Assembly (NCBI GenBank): GCA_934725015.1
Contig: CAKVAS010000001.1
Span: 248,001-312,000 of the forward strand
Reading direction: 5' to 3'
DNA: 64,000 bases
Source: an uncultured Bacteroidales bacterium
GTDB lineage: Bacteria; Bacteroidota; Bacteroidia; Bacteroidales; UBA932
The position numbers and the translations under genes are program-made. Positions 1-8,767 of this stretch are shown here, one piece after another; positions within the stretch are counted from its first letter, which is position 1; the number at the start of each line of letters is the position of its first letter. The notes below the pieces were generated by a model. The model was not told the DNA's origin. It made no database searches and saw only the letters and a list, made by a program, of their open reading frames with translations.

Positions 1-1
1 G

Positions 2-391
2 TCCGACATAGGACTTATGGGAGCGATGAGCAATGTCCCGGCGCAGAGCATTATGGACGGCAACGCGCTGTTCTCGGATTTCAAGGGCGCACTGACGGAG
101 CAATATGTTCTGCAGCAGCTGATAACTGACTCATCTTTGTCCATATACTATTGGTCCGCCGACAACTCAAGGGGAGAAATCGACTTCCTGCTGCAGGATA
201 AGGAGAAGATTATCCCCGTCGAGGTCAAGGCGGAGGAAAACCTTCAGGCAAAGAGCCTGAAAGCGTTTGTGGAAAGAAATCCGGGGCTGAAAGGAGTGCG
301 ATTGTCTATGTCCCCCTACCGTGAGCAAGACTGGCTGGTCAACTATCCGCTCTATTCCGTGGAGGCGGTGATGAAGGGTGATGAAGGGTGA
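2..391 (+). CDS. C-terminal part of AAA ATPase, DUF4143 family (partial)
   Basis: The frame is already open at base 2, so the gene begins outside the window and only about 130 C-terminal residues are present. The segment DIGLMGAMSN and the following text match the end of Bacteroidota/archaeal-type ATPases whose C-terminal DUF4143 module resembles a PD-(D/E)xK nuclease: GEIDFLL, then IIPVEVKAEE, give the D...ExK spacing. The N-terminal P-loop ATPase part is not visible. The cellular role of the family is unsettled; many members lie in variable genome regions. The stop codon coincides with the first bases of an 11-bp inverted repeat (391-418), a layout that recalls the second ATPase at 51549. 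The family call is good; the function is unknown. Confidence 0.75.
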   Translation, partial: SDIGLMGAMSNVPAQSIMDGNALFSDFKGALTEQYVLQQLITDSSLSIYYWSADNSRGEIDFLLQDKEKIIPVEVKAEENLQAKSLKAFVERNPGLKGVRLSMSPYREQDWLVNYPLYSVEAVMKGDEG

Positions 392-418
392 AATTCATCG
401 AGTAAAGTCGATGAATTT
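391..418. repeat. 11-bp inverted repeat at the stop of the ATPase gene
   Basis: AAATTCATCGA (391-401) and its exact reverse complement TCGATGAATTT (408-418) are separated by six bases. Related ATCGACTATACTCGA text lies a few bases further on (about 438-452). There is no T-run on either side, so this is a poor Rho-independent terminator. It is more likely a recognition palindrome associated with the ATPase gene. Confidence 0.6.
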
Positions 419-454
419 GCAATATCCGCAACTTTTATCGACTATACTCGACAG

Positions 455-1846
455 TTACCGGAGTTCGAGGAGGAGGAAGGAGTTGGGGGACATGACTATG
501 GTGGCTGTGTTGCCGGTGAGTTCGACGGGGGTCTCGGTGTGGAGCTTGTATTTGTCGGTCACGAAGCTGCGGAGTTCTTGGATGTCGCAGTTTTTGAACT
601 GGAGCGTGAGGGGGATGGGGGCTATGCGGCTGCGGTCGCTGGAGAAGTTTGAAATCAGCACTGCCATGTGGCCGTCGGTGCCCTTTGCTGCGGTCACATA
701 GATGTTTTCGGTCTTGCCGGTGGAGGAGAAGACCTGCGTGCCCAGTTCGCGGAGCTTCTTCCAGGAGTAGAAGGCGTAGTAGGGCGGAAGGGTGGCGAAT
801 GTCGTGAAGTCGAAAAGACCGTTGAAGGAGGTGTTGGGGCGGGCATCGTAGTACATGAGCATATCCGTCGGGCCGTCCTGGCAGACCTGCATCACGGCAG
901 CCGCGAATGCCGCCCCTTCGCTGGACTTTATGACTTCGGTCGTATAGACATACTCGTCGGTCCAGTTGGAGAGGTAGTTCCACTCGTTCAGAATCATCTC
1001 GACGTCCGAATAGCCGTAGCGGTAGAGCAGCGACTTCATCAGGACGTTCTTCTGAACGAAAGCCTCCGGAGTGCCGGCGTAGAGGTGGTAGGAGAAAAAA
1101 TCCATCTTCACCTCGTGTTTTGCGGAATATGCCAGAAAGCGCTCTGCCCACTCGTTGTCCTCGCACAGGGCGGGACCTCCGAATTTCAGGTCGGGGAAAC
1201 GGTTCTTGAGGTGTTTCGAGACGGTGGCGAAGAAACGGAAATAATCCTTGTCAGAGCCGTTCCATGTAGGGGAATCGTTCTTGAGGTGGCGGCCGGAGCG
1301 GAAGCCGAGGTCCGGCTCGTTCCATATTTCCCAGTACTCGATGCCGTAGTTGAAGCCGTCCGCCCAGCCTTCGTTGTAGTGCATTATGATGTGCTCGCAG
1401 ACCCTTGCCCATTTCTTGTAGTCGGCCGGAGGATAGACCTCATATTTCTTCGCGGCGTTCTCGATGGACTGCCCCAGACGATAGAAAACCTTGGTGCCGG
1501 TCTGATAGATTTCTTTCAGCAGCTTGTCCGTGAGTTTGAAATCGTAGGACTCCGCCTTGTTCTCGTCAGCGCTGAAATCCGGAAAGACGCAGTCGATATC
1601 GACGCAGTGCGCCCACGAGGCATACAGAGGAGCGTCGTGAAGACGGGCGTATGGAAATCCAGCCGCCTTGTAGGACTCGAAGTTGCCCTTTTTCTGGCTT
1701 GCCGGAGCCACTTTCGGACCGTTGTTCACGGCGTTCATCGGCTTTATGGGGCCGACTTCCACTGACGGGTCTATGACTATCTGGGAATAGGCATTGACCG
1801 CAAGCGCGAGGGCCGCGGCCAATGCTGTTATGAGTTTTCGGGACAT
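455..1846 (-). CDS. Secreted GH39-like glycoside hydrolase
   Basis: Predicted secreted retaining glycosidase (463 aa) of clan GH-A, closest in pattern to GH39 (beta-xylosidase / alpha-L-iduronidase type). The start at 1846 is chosen because it gives a clean signal peptide (SRKLITALAAALALAVNAYSQ); the longer frame adds 24 unlikely residues. The (beta/alpha)8 landmarks are visible: acid/base Glu in WNEPD at about residue 177, and nucleophile Glu in ILNEWNY at about residue 288. A C-terminal beta-sandwich follows (about 375-463). It is the last gene of the minus-strand SusC/D locus, 50 bp after the FISUMP gene, and probably acts in the periplasm or at the surface on the glycan imported by that locus. 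The substrate cannot be read from sequence; GH39 is likely but GH30/GH5-like relatives are not excluded. Confidence 0.75.
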   Translation of the reverse strand: MSRKLITALAAALALAVNAYSQIVIDPSVEVGPIKPMNAVNNGPKVAPASQKKGNFESYKAAGFPYARLHDAPLYASWAHCVDIDCVFPDFSADENKAESYDFKLTDKLLKEIYQTGTKVFYRLGQSIENAAKKYEVYPPADYKKWARVCEHIIMHYNEGWADGFNYGIEYWEIWNEPDLGFRSGRHLKNDSPTWNGSDKDYFRFFATVSKHLKNRFPDLKFGGPALCEDNEWAERFLAYSAKHEVKMDFFSYHLYAGTPEAFVQKNVLMKSLLYRYGYSDVEMILNEWNYLSNWTDEYVYTTEVIKSSEGAAFAAAVMQVCQDGPTDMLMYYDARPNTSFNGLFDFTTFATLPPYYAFYSWKKLRELGTQVFSSTGKTENIYVTAAKGTDGHMAVLISNFSSDRSRIAPIPLTLQFKNCDIQELRSFVTDKYKLHTETPVELTGNTATIVMSPNSFLLLELR

Positions 1847-1896
1847 TTTGGGTGTTTTCGTTTGAGTATGAGACTGCGAGTTTGTTCCGCGATAGT

Positions 1897-3432
1897 TTAT
1901 TTTGCGTCTTTTACGCAACGGACGGAAATACCGCCAGCTACGGTGTAATCATTCCGTATTTTTGCATCAAATCCATTTAGTTCTACAGAGTCCGTCTTCC
2001 TCTGAAGTGACAGGCAGGATGCCTTAGTCATGTCAGTGTTGTTCCTATCCGAAGCCCAAACTCGCGCATAGGCCTGTCCATTACTTCTATAAAAGGCCTG
2101 CCCAGCCTTGTTTCCAGTGGCCGCTCTTCCCCCGACAGCCGCGAAGAACAATCCAGAGTCGCCATTGAGCGTGAAGCCGGCATTAACCACGGCCATCTCT
2201 TTCTGAGCATCACTTACTCCACTGTCACCACTGAATGCCCAGTTTGTTGATTGAGTGAAGCCTATTTTCAGAAGACCGTCAAGTTCTGCGATTGTAGGTA
2301 TACGCCATCCGCTCGGGCATGGGTTTGCAATCTTTCCCTCGACATACCCTGCTTCAGACGCTGACATCGGCCAACTGGTGAGAGCCGTCCCGCTATACCA
2401 CTTAGAGCCCTTGTAGAAATACCCGTCGGCTGGATCCTGCACAGGCCCGGCCTTGACTATCGAACTGCCAGAAGCTGCCGGATAATAAGGCTGTCCGACA
2501 GCCCTGCCATACTGATAAAGCAACCCGTTCGGATGTTCATTGCTGTAGCCGCAATAGACCGGTGCCCAGAGGAGGTCGCCCACCCTAACTGGCTTCTGTC
2601 TGGAACCCGGATAGAGTTCGAACGTTATTGGCATCAGATAGACTGTGCCTGAGACAGCCTTGAATGATTGTTTGAGAACATGGACTGTCTTGTCTCCGTT
2701 CGTGTCAGTAGTGGTAATCTCTATTCCCGAAGCGTAGGTCTGCGCCGGAACCGCAACCACGACCTCCGTTCCAAGAGCCACGCCCTCTCCGCAGTTCACG
2801 GTGACAGCCGCTGCCACGGCATCCGAAGCAGGGGCCAGAGCAGAAGATTCAGCCTGGAAATCAACGGTGAAATCTCCGCTCATAGGCTCGGAGCCTCTTG
2901 ACTTCAAGGTGATTGTCTTTATCGGATCCGGGTCTGACTCCGTGTCAAATGACAGAACAAGGTATGTCATAAGATGCTTGAAGTTCAGAGCCGCGGCATC
3001 CTCCGAGTACGCCGCCATAATCGCCGAAGCCGGGTCGAATGTATCTTTATTGTATGTCTGCGTTGCAGGGACAGTTATCACCCCGTCCGACTTCCACGCA
3101 GAAGCCGGATACACGGCTTTGAAAGTCCCGCCTTCAAGAGCCTCGTCAAAGGCGAAGGTTGCCGTTTTTGCATCAGCATCACCGATGGCAGCCTCGCCGG
3201 ACTCGATGCCGTTCACGCTGATTTTGTCTCCCGCAGTCCAGCTGACAGGATATTTGCCGTCAGACTCCTGTCCGAGCGCAGTCTTGGTGACATCGTTGCC
3301 GATGCTTGCAGTCAGCGTGAATGCAGGAGTAGCAGTGCCGGGAGTTTCCGGTTCATTTGTATCGGTTGTTTCCTTCGAGCAGGAAAGCATGACCGCAAGA
3401 AAAAGCGGAAGTATGTATTTAATCTGTTTCAT
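1897..3432 (-). CDS. Surface lipoprotein: fimbrillin-like N-domain plus FISUMP domain
   Basis: 511-aa lipoprotein with signal MKQIKYILPLFLAVMLSC and Cys at about residue 18. The start at 3432 removes a spurious 20-residue extension. Residues about 30-270 form a fimbrillin/Mfa-like beta domain: WTAGDKISV, then FKAVYPASAW, then a 'phase' with FKHLMTYLVLSF. The C-terminal 240 residues are a FISUMP (Fib_succ_major) domain, recognised by the order LWAPVYCGYS, NGLLYQYGR, NPCPSGWRIPT, then WASDRN and a final ISVRCVKD. That domain is nearly identical to the one in the upstream paralog at 3607-5100. The position after SusC/SusD suggests a SusE/F-like surface glycan binder, which is inference. The different N-domains with near-identical C-domains indicate tandem duplication or gene conversion. 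Confidence 0.8.
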   Translation of the reverse strand: MKQIKYILPLFLAVMLSCSKETTDTNEPETPGTATPAFTLTASIGNDVTKTALGQESDGKYPVSWTAGDKISVNGIESGEAAIGDADAKTATFAFDEALEGGTFKAVYPASAWKSDGVITVPATQTYNKDTFDPASAIMAAYSEDAAALNFKHLMTYLVLSFDTESDPDPIKTITLKSRGSEPMSGDFTVDFQAESSALAPASDAVAAAVTVNCGEGVALGTEVVVAVPAQTYASGIEITTTDTNGDKTVHVLKQSFKAVSGTVYLMPITFELYPGSRQKPVRVGDLLWAPVYCGYSNEHPNGLLYQYGRAVGQPYYPAASGSSIVKAGPVQDPADGYFYKGSKWYSGTALTSWPMSASEAGYVEGKIANPCPSGWRIPTIAELDGLLKIGFTQSTNWAFSGDSGVSDAQKEMAVVNAGFTLNGDSGLFFAAVGGRAATGNKAGQAFYRSNGQAYARVWASDRNNTDMTKASCLSLQRKTDSVELNGFDAKIRNDYTVAGGISVRCVKDAK

Positions 3433-3451
3433 AATCCTTCTATTTATACAG

Positions 3452-3589
3452 TTAAAACCAGATGAACTGTTCCTCAGATTTGTCCATGTCATCTATGCCC
3501 CCAACTTTTGAAGAGGCGAAGCCCCGTTCGGCTTCAAGCAACTGCACGTCAAGGCGCGGTGAGCTGTAGTCTGTTGATTTTGTTTTCAT
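3452..3589 (-). CDS. Small ORF (45 aa) between two FISUMP genes
   Basis: An ATG at 3587-3589 opens a 45-codon frame ending in TAA at 3452-3454. It reads MKTKSTDYSSPRLDVQLLEA and then about 25 residues ending SEEQFIWF, with no signal peptide. It sits 17 bp after the FISUMP gene at 3607 and 19 bp before the start of the one at 1897, all on the same strand. Short acidic ORFs with a 'Y-P-hydrophobic, E-x-GF' pattern are common next to surface-protein genes in Bacteroidales; their role is unknown. The frame, ATG and spacing fit an operon member, but the length alone does not prove translation. Confidence 0.5.
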   Translation of the reverse strand: MKTKSTDYSSPRLDVQLLEAERGFASSKVGGIDDMDKSEEQFIWF

Positions 3590-3606
3590 AATGATGTTAT
3601 CAGTTT

Positions 3607-5100
3607 TTAGTTTCCCTTTACGCAGCGGACGGAGATACCGCCGGCCACGGTGTAGTCATGCCTCATTTTGCCGTCGAATCCATCAGGTTCTGCAGAACTC
3701 TTCGTTCTCTGAAGTGACAGAATTGAAGCTTTTGTCAAGTCATTGTTATTCCTGTCGGAAGCCCAGATTCTCGCGTATGCGTCATCTCCGGAGCCTCTAT
3801 AAAACGACTGACCGCCGCTTGTTCTTCCTCCGACGGCAGCTAAGAACAGTCCCGAGTCATCCTTGAGTGTGAAGCCGGTCTCAACCACGGCCATCTCTTT
3901 CTGGGCATCAGTTCCTCCGCCGTCGCTGAACGCCCATTTTGTCGATTGGGTGAATCCTATTTTCAGAAGACCTTCAAACTCTGCAATGGTAGGCACACGC
4001 CATCCGCTCGGGCAAGGGTTGGCAATCTTTCCCTCGACATATCCGGCCTCAGACTCAGACATAGGCCAGCTGGTGAGAGCCGTCCCACTGTACCACTTCG
4101 AGCCTTTATAAAAATACTCATCGGCAGGGTCCTGCACAGGCCCGGTCTTGACTATCGAACTGCCGGAAGCCGCCGGATAGTAAGGCTGCCCGGCCTTTCT
4201 GCCGTACTGATAGAGAAGCCCGTTAGGATGCTCGACACTGTAGCCGCAATAGACAGGTGCCCAGAGGACATCTTTCTCCTCGCTGCCTACAAACTGATGA
4301 ACCGTCACAGGTTCCAGTTCAGTCCCCGGGTAATATGTCACAATTTTCTTAGGTTCGTAACTTATCTCCGGCAGTTCAGTGACCGCGCCTTCGGCAAAGG
4401 CGAGCGTTCCGAGTTCAGTTTCCATATAGCCGCCGTCGGTGTCGTAAAGGATGCACTTCACGGCACTCCCGGGAAGAACGACCGAGCGAAAATAGTATTC
4501 GCTCGCCTTGTCCTCCTCTAAAAGAACATTCGGAGAGAATCCGAGCCGCAGGGTGTCAACCTCCTCGCCTCCTATGCCTGTGGCTACCACATCCGCCCTG
4601 AAAAGGGTTCTCGGCTTTGAAGAGGCTGCCGTCACGCTGATTTTTCCGTATGGGCTCGTGTGAGCGAGAAGAAGCTTCCCATCAGAGCCGGCCTCGCCCT
4701 TCAGACAAGCCGGGAAAAGTTCCGGTTCAACGGTCTGGGACGAGAGGTCTGACTCCCCGGAGATAAATTCGGCGGACTTCACTGCGGTGAGTCTCTTGCC
4801 ACAGATCATCTTCTGGAAAGTGAAGCGTCCCTCGGCGATGTCAGCCTCATTCTTCATGAGGAATGTGGCAGTCTCATTATATTTTTCATCCAACGGATTG
4901 CCATATACTGTGAGAATGTCCCCCTGCTTCCAAATCACCCTGCTTCCCTCCAATGAAGCCTTGGTGTCGGCGACGGAAACATAGACGTATGGATATTCAC
5001 TTCCGCCATGAGAGAAACCCGACTCCGAATAGTTCGGATCCTTCTTGCAGGAAAATGCCGCCAAGGCGACAAGTATCAAAAAATAAAATGTCCTTTTCAT
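3607..5100 (-). CDS. FISUMP-domain surface lipoprotein (paralog)
   Basis: 497-aa lipoprotein starting MKRTFYFLILVALAAFSC, Cys at about residue 18. Residues 30-260 form a beta-rich domain only distantly like the fimbrillin-type domain of the neighbour (IWKQGDILTVYG, then later the FRADVVATG region). Residues about 270-497 are the FISUMP domain: DVLWAPVYCGYS, NGLLYQYGRKAG, NPCPSGWRVPT, RIWASDRN, ISVRCVKGN. This C-terminal half is almost superimposable on that of 1897-3432, also at the nucleotide level, so the two are recent tandem copies or have undergone conversion. It lies third from last in the SusC/D transcript and probably helps bind substrate at the cell surface (inference). Confidence 0.8.
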   Translation of the reverse strand: MKRTFYFLILVALAAFSCKKDPNYSESGFSHGGSEYPYVYVSVADTKASLEGSRVIWKQGDILTVYGNPLDEKYNETATFLMKNEADIAEGRFTFQKMICGKRLTAVKSAEFISGESDLSSQTVEPELFPACLKGEAGSDGKLLLAHTSPYGKISVTAASSKPRTLFRADVVATGIGGEEVDTLRLGFSPNVLLEEDKASEYYFRSVVLPGSAVKCILYDTDGGYMETELGTLAFAEGAVTELPEISYEPKKIVTYYPGTELEPVTVHQFVGSEEKDVLWAPVYCGYSVEHPNGLLYQYGRKAGQPYYPAASGSSIVKTGPVQDPADEYFYKGSKWYSGTALTSWPMSESEAGYVEGKIANPCPSGWRVPTIAEFEGLLKIGFTQSTKWAFSDGGGTDAQKEMAVVETGFTLKDDSGLFLAAVGGRTSGGQSFYRGSGDDAYARIWASDRNNNDLTKASILSLQRTKSSAEPDGFDGKMRHDYTVAGGISVRCVKGN

Positions 5101-5151
5101 AATTATCAGTTTTTATAGATAAGCGTCAAAAAATATGAGTAAGCATTATAT

Positions 5152-7554
5152 TCACAAGGCGCAGAACACGCTGTCTTTAGGGTTGTCGTCGAATGAGGCG
5201 CATATCGAGACGCTGCCGGAAGCGGTGTCCAGAGCGGAAAGAGGTATGGCAATCTCGGCGAGCCAGCCCGTGTCGATGTCGCCGTCGTCCATCAGGGTGC
5301 CGCCGTAGGTGCTGGAGACGGAGACAGACTTGTTCGTCGATGTGAATGAAGTCGGTCCGACCTTGACCTTCGCCAAAACCTTTGAGGAAGAGGATGAACC
5401 TACGGACACTGTCATATAGTCTGACGACGAAATATGTATATCGCTCACTTCCAACAGGATATAGAGATTGTCGTCATCCACGGAACAGCGCAGGGTAGCG
5501 TCGGTCGAGGCATCCTTGCAGAAATAGAGCGCGTCGTCGGTGTTCTGCCACTCGGAATTGTCCGCATCGACCGTAATTGTACGCCGCGTTGCCTTTATGT
5601 CGTGGTTCAGGGCATAGCGGCAAAGGTGTATGGTCTTGGAGTATGCGGAAGCGACGAGGAGACAATGCGTTCCGTCAATCGTTGTGGCCGACCAGTTGCC
5701 TCCCGTCGTAAGGGCTATCTTCTCAGTGCCGAAGTTCCTTGCTGACGCGTCTCCCATCTTGTAGCAATATGGCCAGTCACCGTTCTCGCGAGAGTAGGAA
5801 AGAACGGTCTCGCCGGAAGGGAACTGAACAAGGTACGGGGCGCAGGCATCTCTCCCGACCTTGTCGGTGCGGGTTGAAGGACCGGTCTCGTCGCCTTCAA
5901 GGTATTTCCATCCCGGTGCCCCCGGAGAATAGAGCACGGCCACGGAGTGCGCGGTCGATGTGGAGGTCTCGCTGTCAACATCCTCCATTGCGAATGCGAG
6001 CTTGCCGGTGCCGCAGATGTCGATTCCCACGGGCATCTGGTCGGTGAACTTGTTCATCTTGGAGCCCGCGTGATACCATGTCTTTCTCATAACCCGATAA
6101 GGGTCTGAACCCGGCTCCGGAGTCCAGGTCTTTCCGCCGTCCCTGCTCAGCACGAGGGAGGTGCCGGAATGAGAGCTGCTGACCCACGGCCTTGCCTCGG
6201 TGAAGTAGCAGTGAATTTCGCCGTCCGGCATTTCAAGCAGGAACGGTTCCCAGCATTGCCCGTAGAAGATTACGCTTTCCTCCGACCAGCTCTGTCCGTT
6301 GTCGGAGGAGCGCTTGACGGCAAGGCCGTGGTCTTTCTTGTAGTCCTGAAGTCTGTAGGTCGAAGGTGCCCAGAAGGAGTTTATGGCAAGGATGTCCCCG
6401 TTGCGCAGGACAAGAAGCTCCGGACAAGAGTAGTAGCGAGCGACCGTACCGCCCTTGCATCCGGGGGCATTGTCGTTGTGCTCGAACAGGCAGCCCTTGT
6501 AGGTCCAGCCGAAGATGTCGTTTCCGAGGGCATAGTAGGTTTCCATGCCGTTGTTGTCGGTCCGCGTCGGTGCGCCGCGCTGCCACATAAGCATATAACT
6601 GCCGTTGGGCAGTCTCTTGACGCGGCTGTAGGTCTGCGGCTTGGCAGCGGAGATGTCGTTGTTGTACTCGGTCAGAGACGACTTCATCTGGACGAGATAT
6701 GAACGCGATTCCTTTGAGGCGTGGTCGCCCATGACGCTCTCCCCGGCGTTAAGCCTCGTGAACGGGGTGAGGTGCAGTTCGGCGCTGCCGGCCTCCCTCT
6801 CGAAATCAAGCGCAACCTCGCTTACCGAGCCTGCCGTCAAGCTGAGTGCCTGTTCATATTTGAACGAGCGCTTCACACCCTTCACGTCCGAGACCTCAAA
6901 GTTCAGCCTAACGGAGCGTCGCGGAGGAATGGCCACAAGAACAGGTGCCCCCATCGGGATTCCTTCGCCCGCATCACGCACGATTATGGACGTGGCCTTG
7001 GACGTTGAAGCGAGCGTGCCGCTTTTGAAGTCCGGCTTGAAGTCTCCGGAAAGCTGCTCGCCGTTCGCACCGCTTATGGTGATTTCATAGATGTTGTCAG
7101 AGCCGAGCGAACCCGGATTTATGACTATCTTCAAGTATGCCATCGCGTGCATGAGGGATATGACACCGCTGGATGCGGAATAGCCGAGCATCACGGCCGA
7201 AGCCTCGTCAATGCCACCGGCGACATATTTCTGCCTTGCAGGAATCGTCAGATTGTCCGCCGAAGAATACACGCCCTGCGGATAGACTGCGCAGAAAGGA
7301 GCCTTCACCTTGTCGGTGAAAGTGAATTTGGCAGAAGCCCCGTCAGCCTCCGTCTTCTTTGAACGCTCTCCGTTCACGACCATCCGCGACGACTCCGTGA
7401 AAGTGAAATCCACGCCATCGACGGCAGACGGCATCGTGGCCTCAACCTGTATCTCCTTTGTCTCCGCAGGCTGAGGTTCCTTGTTGTCCTCGACCGGCTT
7501 TGTGCAGGCAAGAGCAGAAACCAAAGCAAGAAATATCCAGAATCCTTTTCTCAT
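5152..7554 (-). CDS. Lipoprotein with fimbrillin-like domain, BNR propeller and CBM9-like domain
   Basis: 800-aa three-part protein. The signal MRKGFWIFLALVSALAC gives a lipid-anchored N-terminus. Residues about 35-250 repeat the fimbrillin-like module also seen in 1897-3432 (NLTIPARQKY, then ISLMHAMAYLKIVI). Residues about 265-670 are a BNR/Asp-box propeller (SSDNGQSWSEE, SRDGGKTWTPE) of the sialidase-like or BNR-4 superfamily, homologous over its length to 7562-8728. The last 130 residues (ITVDADNSEW, then DDNLYILLEVSD, GWLAEIAIPLSAL) look like a CBM9-type sugar-binding sandwich. The RIP motif and catalytic Asp/Tyr/Arg set of true GH33 sialidases could not be confirmed by eye, so the activity could be a glycosidase, lyase or binding function. 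It is fourth in the SusC/D locus. Confidence 0.75.
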   Translation of the reverse strand: MRKGFWIFLALVSALACTKPVEDNKEPQPAETKEIQVEATMPSAVDGVDFTFTESSRMVVNGERSKKTEADGASAKFTFTDKVKAPFCAVYPQGVYSSADNLTIPARQKYVAGGIDEASAVMLGYSASSGVISLMHAMAYLKIVINPGSLGSDNIYEITISGANGEQLSGDFKPDFKSGTLASTSKATSIIVRDAGEGIPMGAPVLVAIPPRRSVRLNFEVSDVKGVKRSFKYEQALSLTAGSVSEVALDFEREAGSAELHLTPFTRLNAGESVMGDHASKESRSYLVQMKSSLTEYNNDISAAKPQTYSRVKRLPNGSYMLMWQRGAPTRTDNNGMETYYALGNDIFGWTYKGCLFEHNDNAPGCKGGTVARYYSCPELLVLRNGDILAINSFWAPSTYRLQDYKKDHGLAVKRSSDNGQSWSEESVIFYGQCWEPFLLEMPDGEIHCYFTEARPWVSSSHSGTSLVLSRDGGKTWTPEPGSDPYRVMRKTWYHAGSKMNKFTDQMPVGIDICGTGKLAFAMEDVDSETSTSTAHSVAVLYSPGAPGWKYLEGDETGPSTRTDKVGRDACAPYLVQFPSGETVLSYSRENGDWPYCYKMGDASARNFGTEKIALTTGGNWSATTIDGTHCLLVASAYSKTIHLCRYALNHDIKATRRTITVDADNSEWQNTDDALYFCKDASTDATLRCSVDDDNLYILLEVSDIHISSSDYMTVSVGSSSSSKVLAKVKVGPTSFTSTNKSVSVSSTYGGTLMDDGDIDTGWLAEIAIPLSALDTASGSVSICASFDDNPKDSVFCAL

Positions 7555-7561
7555 ATAAGCC

Positions 7562-8728
7562 TCACTTTACCAATTTGAATCTTGCGATGTGCAGCTTTTT
7601 CCCCTTGTACGGAGCCACCAGAACGACGGTATTCTTCGAATCGACGCAGGCGCTGGTCCAGCCTCCCCTGTCGAAGGCCTTTCTCTCCGGACCGAACGCC
7701 GTCGCTGAAGAATTGCCTATGCGATACATCAGCGGCCATTCCATGCCCTTATTCCTCGTGAAGGTCACAAGTACCTCTCCCGTCGGGAACTTGACCATAT
7801 AGGGGCCGGTGGCATTTACGGAGAGGCTGTCTATCCTTTCCGACGGACCGGCCTCGTCCTTCTGGAGCTTTTTCCATTTCCCGTCGTCGGGAGAATAGAC
7901 TATGCCGAGAGAATAGTTGCCCGCCTCGCAGTCCTCCATGGCGAAGGCCATCTTGCCCTCGTCGTTCAGAATCACGCCGACAGGCATCTGGTCGGTATAT
8001 TGCGGCATATCCCATATCGGATTCCAGTATTTCTTCCTCATCACTCTGTACGGGTGCGTGTCCAGCTCCGGCGACCATGTCCTGCCGCCGTCGAGGCTTT
8101 CCACCATGGATGTTCCGGAGTTGGCGCTGCAAATCCATGCGCGTGCCTCGCTGAAATAGCACTGAATCCGGCCGTCAGCCTGCTCCATCAGGAAAGGCTC
8201 CCAGCTCTGTCCGTGGAAGATTTCTATTTCCTCCGACCAACTGCGGCCGTTGTCGCAAGAACGCCTGAGCGCAATCCCGTTGTCGGCACGTCCCTCCACT
8301 TTGTTGTAGGAAGAAAGGTTCCAGTAGCAGCAGACACAGAGCAGGCTGCCGTCCGACAGGTTCAGGAACTCCGGGCAGCTGTACTTCCGCTCGGACTGCT
8401 TTCCATAGACATTCACGACCGTCCTGTTGCTGAACAGGCATCCCATAGGAGTCCATTTCTTCAAATCCGGGGAAATGGCATAGCTGATGTAGAGGCCGTT
8501 GTCGTCGGTACGCCCCGGTATGGTCTCCTGCCATGCGAGAATGTAGTTTCCGTCCTTCATCAGGCTGAGCCTCGGATAGGCCGGCTTCGTGACAAATTTC
8601 AGAACATCCTCTCCGAGCACGATTTCGGAAGAAGGGTCAATCTCCAGACGGGCACGCTCCAAATCCTCGCCGCAGACCGTAAGGGAGACGAGGATAAGCA
8701 TAAGCAATGATGTTATAAGCCTTTTCAT
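7562..8728 (-). CDS. Secreted BNR-propeller (sialidase-like) enzyme
   Basis: 388-aa secreted propeller protein. The signal MKRLITSLLMLILVSLTVCG could be a type I signal; the Cys has Val at -1, a poor lipobox. Asp-box repeats are visible (SCDNGRSWSEE, SLDGGRTWSPE). The same blocks as in the downstream gene occur in the same order (ARAWI, RVMRKK, TDQMPVG, KMAFAMED), showing that the two propellers are paralogs; this copy lacks the N- and C-terminal accessory domains. It is 39 bp from SusD. It probably degrades or trims the glycan handled by the locus; the precise family (GH33, GH93 or a BNR-4 lyase-like group) needs a profile search. Confidence 0.75.
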   Translation of the reverse strand: MKRLITSLLMLILVSLTVCGEDLERARLEIDPSSEIVLGEDVLKFVTKPAYPRLSLMKDGNYILAWQETIPGRTDDNGLYISYAISPDLKKWTPMGCLFSNRTVVNVYGKQSERKYSCPEFLNLSDGSLLCVCCYWNLSSYNKVEGRADNGIALRRSCDNGRSWSEEIEIFHGQSWEPFLMEQADGRIQCYFSEARAWICSANSGTSMVESLDGGRTWSPELDTHPYRVMRKKYWNPIWDMPQYTDQMPVGVILNDEGKMAFAMEDCEAGNYSLGIVYSPDDGKWKKLQKDEAGPSERIDSLSVNATGPYMVKFPTGEVLVTFTRNKGMEWPLMYRIGNSSATAFGPERKAFDRGGWTSACVDSKNTVVLVAPYKGKKLHIARFKLVK

Positions 8729-8767
8729 TTATTCCGAATATATTTCATCCGTATTTTTAAGAATCAC

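Noticed and set aside
668..1765. Long plus-strand ORF (365 codons) opposite the GH39-like gene
   Set aside because: It is antisense to a gene with clear catalytic motifs and signal peptide, and its translation shows no domain or membrane pattern; a GC-rich shadow frame.
5152..8728. Firm assignment of the two propeller proteins as GH33 sialidases
   Set aside because: Asp boxes are clear, but the full catalytic residue set could not be confirmed by eye, so only a superfamily call is made.
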